A DNA stretch of 64,000 bases from Evansella cellulosilytica DSM 2522 (GCF_000177235.2 NC_014829.1:3596001-3660000); one strand, 5' to 3'; shown: positions 46,849-56,098, counted from the stretch's first letter. Program-made: numbers and translations. The notes: generated from the letters alone by a model not told the origin.

Positions 46849-47202
46849 TTAGCAATCTTCCGGTGTGCCAGCATTAGTTGCTGTTCTAAAAGAAGATCCA
46901 CAACCACAAGATGCGATGGCGTTAGGATTATCAATCGTAAATCCGCCGCCCATCATGTTTTGTTTATAATCAATTTGAACATCCTTTAGCATCGGTGCAC
47001 TTTCGTTATCTACAACAACTTGAATACCATGTTTTACAAAAGTTTCATCTTTATCAGTTACTTCTGTTTCGAAGCCCATTCCATAAGAAAGTCCGCTGCA
47101 GCCTCCACCCTTTACTCCAACTCTGAGGTATTTAGCCTCTCCTTCTTCTTCCATCATTGTTTTAATTTGAGAAGCTGCTGCTTCTGTAATGTTAATCATC
47201 AT
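46849..47202 (-). CDS. yutM: A-type iron-sulfur carrier (HesB/ErpA family), YutM
   Basis: Carries Fe-S clusters to target enzymes in the cytosol. 117 residues with the three conserved Cys: one in GGGCSGLSYGMGFE and two in SCGCGSSF near the C terminus. ITEAAASQIKTMM begins the fold. Ribosome site GGGGTGAAAC before the ATG. Convergent with yumC across two back-to-back terminators. Confidence 0.93.
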   Translation of the reverse strand: MMINITEAAASQIKTMMEEEGEAKYLRVGVKGGGCSGLSYGMGFETEVTDKDETFVKHGIQVVVDNESAPMLKDVQIDYKQNMMGGGFTIDNPNAIASCGCGSSFRTATNAGTPEDC

Positions 47203-47479
47203 GTTTCACCCCTTTATTTTACTTCGGATGTATTATTAGTATATCGTTTCAAACTACAGTCTTCAAGGAATCAACACCTAGAACTGGAGCTTCCTTATAT
47301 TTTTTATTATTATTACTATATAAATGTACTATTCCTAATAACAACCATTTGTCACTGTCCTAAAAATGATGTTAAGATAGAATAAGAGTTTCGCAATCCG
47401 AAAAAGCCTTACTACGCTTTCTATAAATATTTTACATGTACTCATTTTTATAGTTTTTATTTTTAATGGAGGGAAATCA

Positions 47480-48574
47480 ATGAGCATCGTACTTTTAGAT
47501 CAAAGTTTAGAAGATATTAAAGACAAAGTAATAAACGGAGAACGTCTTACAATTGAAGATGGCCTTAAGCTATATGACACGCCTGACTTACTTACTGTAG
47601 CTCAATTAGCCAATCAAGTAAACGAGCAAAAAAATGGGGATAACGTTTATTTTATTGAAAATATGTACATTAATCCTACGAACGTTTGTGAAGCAAGCTG
47701 CGCATTTTGTGGATTTAAACGTAAGCCGGGTGAAGAAGGTGCTTACACAATGGATGAGGAAGCACTTCTCAAGTACGTATCTGATCGTTGGAATGACAAC
47801 ATTAGAGAGTTCCATATCGTTGGTGGACATAACCACGAAGTACCTTTTGAATATTACTTAAACACTGTTCGTGTCTTAAAGAAACATTACCCACAGTGTA
47901 CGGTGAAGGCCTATACAGGTGCTGAAATTGAATTTTTCTCCAGAATTTCTGGTCTTTCTATGAAAGAAGTTTTAGAAGAACTCATCAAAGCTGGTCTAGA
48001 TACAATACCTGGTGGTGGTGCTGAAATTCTTACTGAAAACTATCGTGCAAAAATGAGTCCAGAGAAAGCTTCCACGGACCAATGGTTAGAAGCGCATGAA
48101 ATTGCTCATGGATTAGGGTTAAAAACGCATGCAACAATGCTTTATGGATCAATTGAATCTAAAGAAGAGCGCTTAATCCATATGGATCGCCTTCGTCAAT
48201 TACAAGATCGAACAAATGGCTATATGGTCTTTATCCCATTAGCAATGCAGCCAAAAAGTGTAAACGCCGGATTAAAGCGCCGCACATCTGCTTATGATGA
48301 TTTAAGAACAATTGCGATTAGCCGCTTAATGCTTGATAACTTTGATCATATTAAAGCGTATTGGATTAATATCGGTCCACAACTTACACAAATGGCATTA
48401 ACGTTCGGAAGCTCTGATATTCACGGAACACTAATTGAAGAGCGAATTTCTCATTCAGCTGGTGCCTTGACCTCACAAGGGTTGACTCGAAGCGAGCTTA
48501 CGCACCTTATAAAAGGAGCGAACAAAAAGCCCGTTGAAAGAGATACATTCTATAACGTTATAAAAACCTATTAG
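47480..48574 (+). CDS. mqnE: Aminofutalosine synthase MqnE (radical SAM)
   Basis: Radical-SAM enzyme joining the adenosyl radical to a carboxyvinyl-oxybenzoate to give aminodeoxyfutalosine, in the futalosine route to menaquinone. 364 residues. The radical-SAM CxxxCxxC is in NPTNVCEASCAFCGFKRKPG; CofH/MqnE-type blocks include YTGAEIEFFSRISGLS, DTIPGGGAEIL, THATMLYG and KAYWINIGPQLTQMALTFG. It could be the related MqnC or CofH, but the overall match favours MqnE. Ribosome site GGAGGG before the ATG. It stands alone between yutM and dapF, where B. subtilis (which uses the Men pathway) has no such gene; other mqn genes are not in the window. Confidence 0.88.
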   Translation: MSIVLLDQSLEDIKDKVINGERLTIEDGLKLYDTPDLLTVAQLANQVNEQKNGDNVYFIENMYINPTNVCEASCAFCGFKRKPGEEGAYTMDEEALLKYVSDRWNDNIREFHIVGGHNHEVPFEYYLNTVRVLKKHYPQCTVKAYTGAEIEFFSRISGLSMKEVLEELIKAGLDTIPGGGAEILTENYRAKMSPEKASTDQWLEAHEIAHGLGLKTHATMLYGSIESKEERLIHMDRLRQLQDRTNGYMVFIPLAMQPKSVNAGLKRRTSAYDDLRTIAISRLMLDNFDHIKAYWINIGPQLTQMALTFGSSDIHGTLIEERISHSAGALTSQGLTRSELTHLIKGANKKPVERDTFYNVIKTY

Positions 48575-48578
48575 CATA

Positions 48579-48617
48579 AGAAAAAAGTTATAACAGAAAG
48601 CTGTTATAACTTTTTTT
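48579..48617 (+). terminator. Terminator of mqnE
   Basis: AAAAAAGTTATAACAG pairs with CTGTTATAACTTTTTT around a 6-base loop. Confidence 0.9.
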
Positions 48618-48625
48618 CTTTAAAG

Positions 48626-48705
48626 AGGTAGAGAAATTTTGCCACTCTCTTTTTCAGTATTAGTGGGTACTCTACTCGCTATTACCGTGGCTAAATTGCC
48701 ACAAC
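48626..48705. repeat. A-family palindromic repeat, copy A6 (divergent)
   Basis: GTAGAGAAATTTTGCCAC pairs with GTGGCTAAATTGCCACAAC across an inner AGTATTAGTGGGTACTC and CTCGCTATTACCG. It again follows a gene terminator directly, at the convergent junction with dapF. Confidence 0.6.
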
Positions 48706-48783
48706 CTTTAGACTTTCTGTACTCAAAAGGACAATTTCCCTCCTTATAAGTAAACCCTTTTATCTAATCAGAAATTCGGACCA

Positions 48784-49650
48784 TTACACTCTATTTTTCT
48801 TTCTTACATATTCACCAATACAAATCGTTTCAGCAGGACCTGTCATCCAAACGCGATCGTCTTTATCCCACGTAATATGGAGATCTCCTCCTGCTAGGTG
48901 AACCAAAACCTCTTCCCCTTTTTTCGAAAAACCATTTAGTACTGCCGCAACCACTGCTGCACATGCGCCTGTCCCACACGCTTGTGTAATGCCCGATCCT
49001 CTTTCCCACACACGAAAATGCATTTCGCGAGTAGATACTTGTTGAACAAATTCAACATTAACACTATCAGGGAAGCGCGGGTGTTTTTCTATTTTAGGCC
49101 CTAATGTCGTTAGTGGCGCATTTTCTATAGAGTTTACAAAAAATACGGCGTGAGGGTTCCCCATCGAAACTGCCGTCATTTCATGTCTGGCATTGTCTAC
49201 TTCTATTCCTTCTTTGATTACTGGTGTTTTTTCTGTCCCTAACAAAGGTATTTCTTTCGGCTCTAACCGTGGTACACCCATGTCTACAGTAACGCGAGTC
49301 ACTGTATTCGTTTCCTCATTCACCTCTACACTTGCTTCAACAATTCCACCCAATGTTTCAATCGTCATAGAAAGCTTATTGACGAGGTCGTTATCATACG
49401 CATATTTAGCAACACAACGTAGTCCGTTCCCACAGTTTTTTGCTTCGGAACCATCCTTATTAAATATTCGCATTTGTAAATCCGCTACTGTAGATGGTCC
49501 TATAAGAATCATCCCGTCAGAACCAATACCAGTAAAAACATCTGAAACTTCTATCGACAATGCTACTAATTCCTCTTCTCGAAGCTTTTCCTCAAACTGA
49601 TTCACAAAAATATATTGATTTCCAAGTCCATGCATTTTAGTAAACTTCAT
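48784..49650 (-). CDS. dapF: Diaminopimelate epimerase
   Basis: Converts LL- to meso-diaminopimelate for lysine and peptidoglycan synthesis in the cytosol. 288 residues. N-terminal [17 protein letters not shown]. The two catalytic Cys are in [12 protein letters not shown] and [13 protein letters not shown]. The ATG at 49648-49650 starts the conserved N terminus after AGAGGAAG; the open frame runs further upstream into the preceding gene and is not used. Equivalent to B. subtilis yutL. Confidence 0.97.
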   Translation of the reverse strand: MKFTKMHGLGNQYIFVNQFEEKLREEELVALSIEVSDVFTGIGSDGMILIGPSTVADLQMRIFNKDGSEAKNCGNGLRCVAKYAYDNDLVNKLSMTIETLGGIVEASVEVNEETNTVTRVTVDMGVPRLEPKEIPLLGTEKTPVIKEGIEVDNARHEMTAVSMGNPHAVFFVNSIENAPLTTLGPKIEKHPRFPDSVNVEFVQQVSTREMHFRVWERGSGITQACGTGACAAVVAAVLNGFSKKGEEVLVHLAGGDLHITWDKDDRVWMTGPAETICIGEYVRKKNRV

Positions 49651-49672
49651 AGGACCACTTCCTCTATTGTTG

Positions 49673-49909
49673 TTATCGTAACGATTCATTCGTCCAAAAA
49701 TAATCTTCATCAGCCTCTAATATGATCATCGTTCTGTGACAGCAAGGTAAATTAATACGCTGCTTCACTTTTTCTTTCGCAAGTTCCAATGATGCTTCCT
49801 TCATATGTGTCAGCACATTATCGGTTTTACAATATGGACATTGAGAGAAATAAATTTCCCCCATTTGTTTTTCATATGGCCATGTATGGTCAAATGGTAT
49901 TGGTCTCAT
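49673..49909 (-). CDS. Small Cys-rich (zinc-ribbon-like) protein, 78 residues
   Basis: Not firmly recognised. [17 protein letters not shown] leads to [10 protein letters not shown] (CxxC) and later [19 protein letters not shown] (CCH), together suggesting one Zn site. No membrane helix. The ATG at 49907-49909 follows AGGGTGA; a GTG three codons earlier is less likely. It lies 22 bases upstream of dapF and is probably cotranscribed with it. Confidence 0.7.
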   Translation of the reverse strand: MRPIPFDHTWPYEKQMGEIYFSQCPYCKTDNVLTHMKEASLELAKEKVKQRINLPCCHRTMIILEADEDYFWTNESLR

Positions 49910-50020
49910 TATTATCACCCTACTCTATTGTTCATTCGAATTGTATCACAAAGCATTTATTACTATGAAGTAAAAAATCCAAGCTAATCGATCCGCTTGA
50001 ATTTCACATTGTTATTGCCC

Positions 50021-50257
50021 TTAAAACATAAGATTATCGTCTATAAATGTATAAATATTCGCTAGCAATTCTTCATTCGTTTCTCCAGAAACAAGCTCGC
50101 CATTTACTAAAGCAAACTTCTTTCTTGCACATTGCCCACAATAACTAAGACATCCGTATTCAATAACATCGAGGTTAGGATCTTTCTCTAATTCTTCTTT
50201 CACAGCTTTCGTTCCACTTACTATATTGCTAACACAAAATTCAATAATTGGCTTCAA
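50021..50257 (-). CDS. yuzB: YuzB family protein (DUF1450)
   Basis: 78-residue cytosolic protein of unknown function. It carries the family's Cys set: C8 and the [13 protein letters not shown] segment (CxxxCxxC), suggestive of metal or Fe-S binding. TTG start after GAGGTGAT. Divergent from yutJ; neighbours match B. subtilis. Confidence 0.85.
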   Translation of the reverse strand: MKPIIEFCVSNIVSGTKAVKEELEKDPNLDVIEYGCLSYCGQCARKKFALVNGELVSGETNEELLANIYTFIDDNLMF

Positions 50258-50491
50258 AATATCACCTCATGATAGTTCCTCAATAAATCCTAACGATAAT
50301 AAATAATTTTGTCAATCCAATCCTACTACTATAGTGATAAAATATTCTAAAAATTATTGTTATTTATATGAAAAGCTGATAACATTTAATTTAGTTGAAA
50401 ACATTTCCATTATCGAAATAGTGTTAAAGGGGTATTTACGTTTTTCCACCATAACAATATTACGATTCCGACTATATAAGGAGGCGGTCCT

Positions 50492-51562
50492 GTGCGGAAT
50501 TTATTAATCTTAGGTGGCGGATACGGAGGACTTCGAGTAATACAAAGGTTACTAGCTTCTGATATGCTTAGAGGTGTTTCTATCACTTTAGTAGAGAAGG
50601 AGCCATACCATAGTTTAAAAACAGAATTTTATGCGCTAGCTGCTGGTACAGTTGCCGATACTCATTTAAGATTGTCCTTTCCAAATGACGTTCGTCTTGA
50701 ACTAAAATTTGAAACAGTTACCGATATTATTTTAGAAGAACAAAAAGTTGCTTTGTCGAATGGAGAACAGCTACATTACGATGACCTTGTTATCGGATTA
50801 GGCTGTGAAGATCGTTATCATGGGATCCCAGGAGCAGCTGAAAATACACTTAGTATTCAAAGTATGAGGCGATCTCGCAAAACTTATCATGTCCTACAAA
50901 GTATAAAAGCAAATGGTACTGTCGCTATAGTTGGTGGCGGTTTAAGCGGGGTTGAATTAGCAAGTGAGTTACGTGAAAGCCGGCCTGATCTTAACATCCA
51001 ATTATATGATAGAGGGAAAAATATACTTTCAATGTTCCCCCCGAAGCTTTATCACTATGTAACAGAATGGTTAGTACAAAATGGCGTTGAAATTATTAAC
51101 GAAGCCAATATTACAAAGGCTGAAAAAACTGTATTATACAATCATGATGAACCAGTTCCAGTAGATGCAATTATTTGGACAGCAGGTATTCAAGCAAATC
51201 GATTAGTAAGAGAGTTAAATGTCGAAAAGGATAGTATGGGTAGAATTATGGTAACAAAATATCATAACATTCCATCACACGAAAATGTATTTATTGTAGG
51301 AGATTGTGCAGCATTAAACCATGCACCAAGCGCTCAATTAGCAGAATCACAGGCGGAACAAATTGCTATGCTTCTTATAAAAAAATGGCATGATGATCCA
51401 TACCCTGAGGAAATGCCAAGGATAAAGCTGAAAGGTGTGTTAGGTTCATTAGGGAAAAAACACGGTTTTGGTTTAATGGGTGAAAAAGCCCTTACTGGGA
51501 GAGTACCTCGTGTTCTCAAATCAGGAGTCCTTTGGATGTATAAACATCATTCTGGACATTAA
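50492..51562 (+). CDS. yutJ: NADH dehydrogenase-like flavoprotein YutJ
   Basis: FAD-dependent NAD(P)H oxidoreductase of the type II NADH dehydrogenase family, 356 residues. FAD fold LLILGGGYGGLRVIQRLL, second fold VAIVGGGLSGVELASELRE, and VFIVGDCAALNHAPSAQLAESQAEQ, shown here as VFIVGDCAALNHAPSAQ. It is shorter than YumB and ends at KHHSGH without a clear membrane-binding C terminus. GTG start, with GGAGGCGG upstream. The electron acceptor is uncertain. Confidence 0.9.
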   Translation: MRNLLILGGGYGGLRVIQRLLASDMLRGVSITLVEKEPYHSLKTEFYALAAGTVADTHLRLSFPNDVRLELKFETVTDIILEEQKVALSNGEQLHYDDLVIGLGCEDRYHGIPGAAENTLSIQSMRRSRKTYHVLQSIKANGTVAIVGGGLSGVELASELRESRPDLNIQLYDRGKNILSMFPPKLYHYVTEWLVQNGVEIINEANITKAEKTVLYNHDEPVPVDAIIWTAGIQANRLVRELNVEKDSMGRIMVTKYHNIPSHENVFIVGDCAALNHAPSAQLAESQAEQIAMLLIKKWHDDPYPEEMPRIKLKGVLGSLGKKHGFGLMGEKALTGRVPRVLKSGVLWMYKHHSGH

Positions 51563-51651
51563 ACGATTATTTAGAGCCCTTGCTTGATAATAGTGAGTGC
51601 TTACTTACTACTTGTCGTCGTGTAAAAAATCCACACCTTAATAAAATGAAT

Positions 51652-51688
51652 GGGGTGACTCAAAGTTAAACCTATTGAGTCACCCTTT
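51652..51688. terminator. B-family hairpin B4 between yutJ and yuzD
   Basis: GGGTGACTCAAAG and CTATTGAGTCACCC with T/A tracts, at the convergent gene junction; likely serves both genes. Confidence 0.72.
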
Positions 51689-51689
51689 C

Positions 51690-51998
51690 CTACATGTTTT
51701 CAATCACCTTATAAATAGATGATAAATGAGGATTCCCTTCTGCGATTACTTCTCCATTAAGTACTACTAGTGGATAAAAATATTCATCGTTTAATATCAT
51801 CTCAGAAAAGCGTTTCTCTTCGTCAGTGCTATAGTTAGCATTTTCAATATCACAGTACTTGAATGATATTTCTCGATCTGGAAATTTTCTTGTAATAGCA
51901 GCCTCTAACCATTCCATCGTTTCATAAGCACTTGGTAAATGTATGCAGCTCGCACATTTTTCTTCTGCGCCAAATATCGTAATTTTTATCTCTTTCAT
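51690..51998 (-). CDS. yuzD: YuzD family protein (DUF1462), thioredoxin-like
   Basis: 102-residue cytosolic protein of unknown function. A CASC motif (C15/C18) follows the first strand (KEIKITIFGAEEKCASC), as in thioredoxin-fold proteins. Conserved FKYCDIENANYS and YPLVVLNGEVIAEG follow, the second resembling the cis-Pro loop. Divergent from yutI, the NifU-like gene, as in B. subtilis, which hints at a redox or Fe-S role. Confidence 0.85.
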   Translation of the reverse strand: MKEIKITIFGAEEKCASCIHLPSAYETMEWLEAAITRKFPDREISFKYCDIENANYSTDEEKRFSEMILNDEYFYPLVVLNGEVIAEGNPHLSSIYKVIENM

Positions 51999-52148
51999 TG
52001 TAATTCTCCCTTTCTTCTATCTATATCGTAACATACTTAAAACGACAATTAACAATTTTGTCACTATAAATATATATTTAAACAATCAAGTTCATGGATT
52101 TTTTCTTTCATGGATATTATAATAAAGGAAAGAAAGGAGTGTTTTAAA

Positions 52149-52385
52149 ATGGCAGAAGCTACAATGGAATCACAAGTTCAAGAAGTACTTGATAAATTAC
52201 GTCCATTCTTACTTCGTGACGGTGGGGATGTAGAGTTAGTTGATGTAGAGGATGGAATCGTAAAGGTTCGTTTAATGGGTGCATGCGGTTCATGCCCAAG
52301 TTCTACAATTACTTTAAAAGCTGGGATTGAACGTGCACTACTTGAAGAAGTACCAGGTGTAAAAGAATTAGAACAGGTATTTTAA
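52149..52385 (+). CDS. yutI: NifU-like (Nfu) iron-sulfur cluster protein YutI
   Basis: Small Nfu-domain protein that holds and delivers Fe-S clusters. 78 residues; the cluster-binding CxxC is in [15 protein letters not shown] and [13 protein letters not shown] is a family block. The ATG at 52149 follows AAGGAG; the frame is open from 52110, but the added 13 residues lack support. It ends at the CGAGCTT terminator. Confidence 0.93.
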   Translation: MAEATMESQVQEVLDKLRPFLLRDGGDVELVDVEDGIVKVRLMGACGSCPSSTITLKAGIERALLEEVPGVKELEQVF

Positions 52386-52388
52386 TAA

Positions 52389-52432
52389 TAAAAGACTAAA
52401 AACGAGCTTGCTGAAGCTCGTTTTTAGTCTTT
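52389..52432 (+). terminator. CGAGCTT-type terminator of yutI
   Basis: AAAGACTAAAAACGAGCTT pairs with AAGCTCGTTTTTAGTCTTT; four bases after the yutI stop. Confidence 0.9.
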
Positions 52433-52440
52433 TATTAGAA

Positions 52441-52520
52441 GCGGTGAAGAATGATGTCACAGGTCTTTAATGTAGTAGTGAGTGATCTTCTCGCTACTAC
52501 GCGTGGCATCATTCCCACCG
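52441..52520. repeat. A-family palindromic repeat, copy A8
   Basis: The clearest copy, 80 bases. GCGGTGAAGAATGATGTCAC pairs with GTGGCATCATTCCCACCGC, and TGTAGTAGTGAG with CTCGCTACTACG nearer the loop. Confidence 0.88.
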
Positions 52521-52576
52521 CCATATTACTTTTTTCCCAACCACAAATGTCTTTTCTACTTTCTTAATCTTAGATA

Positions 52577-52618
52577 AAAGGGTGACTCAAAAGTATTTTT
52601 CCTATAGAGTCACCCTTT
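52577..52618. repeat. B-family hairpin B5
   Basis: AAAGGGTGACTCAAAAG and CTATAGAGTCACCCTTT around a short AT loop. Isolated from the adjacent genes by palindrome A8. Confidence 0.65.
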
Positions 52619-52667
52619 ACTTTTGTATTGAAATGTAGAAGTCTCCCTATACTTATCAGTGAAGCAA

Positions 52668-52906
52668 AATAAGCGGATAAATTCCGATTAAATTGAAAAA
52701 TGAGCTTGTTTCGGGCTATATAAGCGGAGAATTTCCGGCTATTCAAACCTAAAGCCCCTTTTTTCAAGAGCTTCGAGTTAATAGGCGGAATCTCTCCGTC
52801 TATTTAGCCTGTTTTCATTGCCTATTTATTAATTAAGGGAAATTTCTCCGCTTATTTATCAGACCGGGTGCATAACCCGAATTCCTAATCTATAAGTGCG
52901 GAGCAT
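52668..52906. repeat. E-family spaced array of AAGCGGA/TCCGCTT palindromes
   Basis: Five imperfect short palindromes about 50-60 bases apart: AAGCGGATAAATTCCG (52670), AAGCGGAGAATTTCCGGC (52722), AGGCGGAATCTCTCCGTC (52783), AGGGAAATTTCTCCGCTT (52835) and AAGTGCGGAGCATTA (52893). Not a CRISPR: units differ and spacers are not uniform. Confidence 0.65.
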
Positions 52907-53209
52907 TATGAGCCCAGACAGTTCTCTTCTCCTTTTCGAATCGCTAGGTTCTTTATAGAGAGCAAATTCACGTATGTTTTAACACCCAAAATAGCAGCAC
53001 CAATGCATACATTTATTCACCCTTGTCAATTGGTGTGCTAAAAAAATTGCCTGTTGAACCACATTGTATTGCGCTTAAATATTGATATGACAACAGAAAA
53101 AGGAGATGTTAATTAGCGGGCTAATTGCATCTCCAAAAGCTATTGTTTGTTCCGTCTTCTCCCTCTCAACCGAAAGGGTTACTTAATATATAGGGAAGTG
53201 TATTTTTCA

Positions 53210-54295
53210 TCATTTTTGTAAACGGGCTGCGATTTTATGTTGAGACATTTTCACTACTTCTTTCCGTGTCGTTTTTGAAGGAATCCAGTGAGGTAATTCA
53301 ATATTAGAATGTAATTGAGCAAATTTATCTACAATAAATTTTAAAAGCTCCTCATAGTCACTTGCGCTTTCAAATATGTGCAAGCATTCTTTCTCACGTC
53401 TTCTCATTTGTTTCTCGTCATTTGATTGATAATATTCTTCGACCATCTCAAAATAATGAATAGGAAACATAAGCCTGGCAATTAATTTTTTTTGTTCATA
53501 TGAAGTAAGCCGATGAATCATTTCATACTCTTTTAAAAATAATAATACTTCTTTTTTACATGCTTCTGACCAACCTTTTTCACTCCAAATGTTTCTAATA
53601 TATTCTGCGATATCTCTTGTAAAGTGATCATACGTAAAATCAGTAGGAACTTTTATACGAGAGGTAGATGTTTCATCCAGTGTGAGCCATGTATTTGATT
53701 TAAAACGCACATGGCAAATCGTATAAAAGGGAGGCGTTTGCACTTGATTATCTAATTCCATGTCTGTGATGTATTGGATAGCATTTTCACTTAGACCTAG
53801 AAAGTATGGGAATGTTAGGCAAAACTGTTCATCAAAGTATGTTTTTCCGCTTTTATTAGATATATATACAAACCAGTTTTCTAATTGATCTAAACGTTTT
53901 GTCCATTTAGCTTTCCAACTTAAATTTTGTGAAGACTTTTGATGTGGTGCATAGCTCGCTCCTCGTTGATGAAATTTTGCGAGTCGTTTACCTAGATTAT
54001 TATCACTAATAATCGTTTTACTACTTGGTATTTCAAATGCAATCCATTCTTGCCCATCAACATGTAGTGTCCGTCCCTTTCCATCTTGTCTAAGTAGCTT
54101 AGCAACATCTTGTTCCCCATAGAACTCCAACCACTCTGCCATTGCCTCTTTTTCCCTTATTATATTGAGCATAGCCGAATCTATTTCACGAAGGAGATAC
54201 TGTACACCATCAGATAATATCAACTGGTCATCCCCGACACTCATCACTTGCTCTGGATATATTCTAAAGGTATCAAACATTGCTCTTTCTAACAT
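53210..54295 (-). CDS. yutH: Spore coat-associated protein YutH
   Basis: 361-residue cytosol-made protein of the CotS/YutH family, kinase-fold-like proteins found in the spore coat of Bacillus. Recognised by overall sequence (GKRLAKFHQRGASY, QLENWFVYISNKSGKTYFDE) and by its place between yutI and yutG. A full set of kinase catalytic motifs is not evident, so it may be a pseudokinase. Ribosome site GGAGGGAG before the ATG. Supports a spore-forming host. Confidence 0.85.
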   Translation of the reverse strand: MLERAMFDTFRIYPEQVMSVGDDQLILSDGVQYLLREIDSAMLNIIREKEAMAEWLEFYGEQDVAKLLRQDGKGRTLHVDGQEWIAFEIPSSKTIISDNNLGKRLAKFHQRGASYAPHQKSSQNLSWKAKWTKRLDQLENWFVYISNKSGKTYFDEQFCLTFPYFLGLSENAIQYITDMELDNQVQTPPFYTICHVRFKSNTWLTLDETSTSRIKVPTDFTYDHFTRDIAEYIRNIWSEKGWSEACKKEVLLFLKEYEMIHRLTSYEQKKLIARLMFPIHYFEMVEEYYQSNDEKQMRRREKECLHIFESASDYEELLKFIVDKFAQLHSNIELPHWIPSKTTRKEVVKMSQHKIAARLQK

Positions 54296-54516
54296 GAGGG
54301 ACTCCCTCCAATTCCTGTTCTAATTACTATATAGTCTATGACCTATAGAAAAAACTGTTCACAAAAAGAATGCATGATTCATGACAATTATACTTTTGTT
54401 CACCGACAAATATGAAGCTTACATTAGAATAAATTACATAAAATACACATACGATAATTTAAGAGCATTACAAAGTTAAAAAAGTATGTATGTCTAACAC
54501 TTGAGGGTGATTTAAA

Positions 54517-55008
54517 TTGAAAGAGAATAGCAAATACTATACGGAAACTGCAAGGAATTGGTTAATTGAACGAGGCGTATCTATTGATGATATTGCAGAG
54601 TTAGTGTATTACTTGCAGAAAAATTATATTGATGAGCTAACTTTGGATTTGTGTATTGAACATATCGAAGCTGTACTTAAAAAGCGCGAAGTACAAAACG
54701 CCATTTTAACAGGGGTAATGCTCGACCGTTTAGCTGAAGAAAAGAAGCTTGATGAACCACTGCAAGGCGTTATAGAAAGAGATGAAGGCTTGTATGGGGT
54801 GGATGAGGTTATTGCATTATCCATCGTAAACGTATACGGTTCAATTGGTTTTACAAACTATGGCTATATTGACAAACAAAAGCCTGGTGTCCTACAGAAG
54901 CTTAATGATAAAAGCCAAGGCTGTCACACCTTCTTAGATGATATCGTAGGTGCAATTGCTGCTGCAGCATCTAGTCGACTTGCTCATAGCGCTGAAGATA
55001 CGGAATAA
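54517..55008 (+). CDS. yutG: Phosphatidylglycerophosphatase A-like protein YutG
   Basis: 163 residues of the PgpA/YutG family, which removes phosphate from phosphatidylglycerol phosphate in some bacteria. Family blocks: WLIERGVSIDDIAELVYYLQ, DEVIALSIVNVYGSIGFTNYG and LDDIVGAIAAAASSRLAH. The usual membrane helices of PgpA are weak here, as in other YutG proteins, so enzymatic activity is uncertain. TTG start after GAGGGTGA. Terminator immediately downstream. Confidence 0.83.
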   Translation: MKENSKYYTETARNWLIERGVSIDDIAELVYYLQKNYIDELTLDLCIEHIEAVLKKREVQNAILTGVMLDRLAEEKKLDEPLQGVIERDEGLYGVDEVIALSIVNVYGSIGFTNYGYIDKQKPGVLQKLNDKSQGCHTFLDDIVGAIAAAASSRLAHSAEDTE

Positions 55009-55050
55009 AAAAACTAAAAACGAGCTTTAGCAAGCTCGTTTTTAGTTTTT
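55005..55050 (+). terminator. CGAGCTT-type terminator of yutG
   Basis: AAAAAACTAAAAACGAGCTT pairs with AAGCTCGTTTTTAGTTTTTT; overlaps the yutG stop codon region. Confidence 0.9.
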
Positions 55051-55055
55051 TTAGA

Positions 55056-55136
55056 AGCGGTGAAGAAATGATGTCACATGTCTTAAAAGTAGTAATGAGT
55101 GCTCTTCTCGCTAGTACGCGTCATCATTTCCACAGC
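55056..55136. repeat. A-family palindromic repeat, copy A9
   Basis: GCGGTGAAGAAATGATGTCA at the left, CGTCATCATTTCCACAGC at the right; inner arms AGTAATGAGTGCTC and CTCGCTAGTACG. Again directly after a CGAGCTT terminator and between convergent genes. Confidence 0.85.
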
Positions 55137-55193
55137 CAAATTGTTGCATTATCTGTAATATAAAATAAGCAAAAGTTTTACTGATGCTTTATA

Positions 55194-55958
55194 TTACACC
55201 TTCCACTCATCTAAAGAATCAATCGACCACGATGGCTGAATATCAATGCTAGACAAATGATCACGTGTTGTTACGCCTGTATGGACGATTATTGTATCCA
55301 TTCCAGCATTGATCCCGGCCATAATATCAGTCGCATAATTATCTCCAACCATTACCGTTTTATTTTTTTCTACACCTAAAACTTCAAGTGCTTGCTGCAC
55401 AATAATGGCTTCTGGCTTTCCAATATAAGTCGCTATCACTCCTGTTGATACTTCAACAACGGAACATAGCGAACCGTTCCCAGGTAAAAAACCTTTTTCT
55501 GTTGGAATGGCAATATCACCATTTGTTGATATAAAAGTTGCACCCTCTCTCACGAGTAAACACGCCTTAGCTAACTTATCATAAGTAAGTTTCCGGTCCA
55601 GTCCCATAACAACCACATCTACATTATCACTCGAAAATATCATTCCTTTATTCATTAATGCATCCTCTAATCCTTCTTCTCCAATCATGTAAACCTTCGT
55701 TTTACCGAAATGTTGCTCAATATAATTAGCTGTTGCAATGCTAGAGGTAAACACGTGATCTTTAGTTGCTGGAATATCCATTGACATTAATTTTTCTGAA
55801 ACTTGCTTTGGAGTTCTCGAGGAGTTATTCGTTACAAATAAGTAAGGAATACCCTTTTTCTCGAGGTTTTTCACAAATCGAGAAGCCGCATCTATTTTCT
55901 CTTCTCCTCTATACATTGTTCCATCTAAATCAATTAAATAGCCTTCATAATTCTTCAA
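55194..55958 (-). CDS. yutF: HAD-superfamily phosphatase YutF (NagD type)
   Basis: Cytosolic phosphatase of the NagD/PNPase-like HAD branch; substrate unknown. 254 residues. Catalytic Asp pair in YLIDLDGTMYRGEEK, motif II VTNNSSRT, a cap domain, and C-terminal GKPEAI and MVGDNYATDIMAGINAGMD holding the Mg2+ Asp residues. The TTG at 55956-55958 gives MKNYEGYLID, matching the family start, with GGAGGT eight bases upstream; the ATG at 55973 precedes that site. Confidence 0.9.
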   Translation of the reverse strand: MKNYEGYLIDLDGTMYRGEEKIDAASRFVKNLEKKGIPYLFVTNNSSRTPKQVSEKLMSMDIPATKDHVFTSSIATANYIEQHFGKTKVYMIGEEGLEDALMNKGMIFSSDNVDVVVMGLDRKLTYDKLAKACLLVREGATFISTNGDIAIPTEKGFLPGNGSLCSVVEVSTGVIATYIGKPEAIIVQQALEVLGVEKNKTVMVGDNYATDIMAGINAGMDTIIVHTGVTTRDHLSSIDIQPSWSIDSLDEWKV

Positions 55959-56098
55959 CACCGAAACCTCCATTTTTATGAAAAAATCGTTCCTGTACCA
56001 TCTATATAAAAGGCTATGTTTAACTTTGTAGTGGATTTTCGCTTCAGCCTTTACATATAAAAAAGAAACGCCACTACAGGTGAGTGACGAAAAGATTA

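Larger units (their letters stand above)
52386..53209. other. 824-base intergenic region rich in repeats
   Basis: In order: CGAGCTT terminator (52389-52432), palindrome A8 (52441-52520), hairpin B5 (52577-52618), and the E-family array (52668-52906). From 52910 to 53209 nothing recognisable is seen. No coding frame is convincing. Confidence 0.7.

Noticed and set aside
52570-52767. 65-codon minus-strand ORF
   Set aside because: Covers hairpin B5 and part of the E array; no coding signs.
52668-52906. Possible CRISPR array
   Set aside because: Units are imperfect, orientation changes and spacing is irregular; no cas genes nearby.
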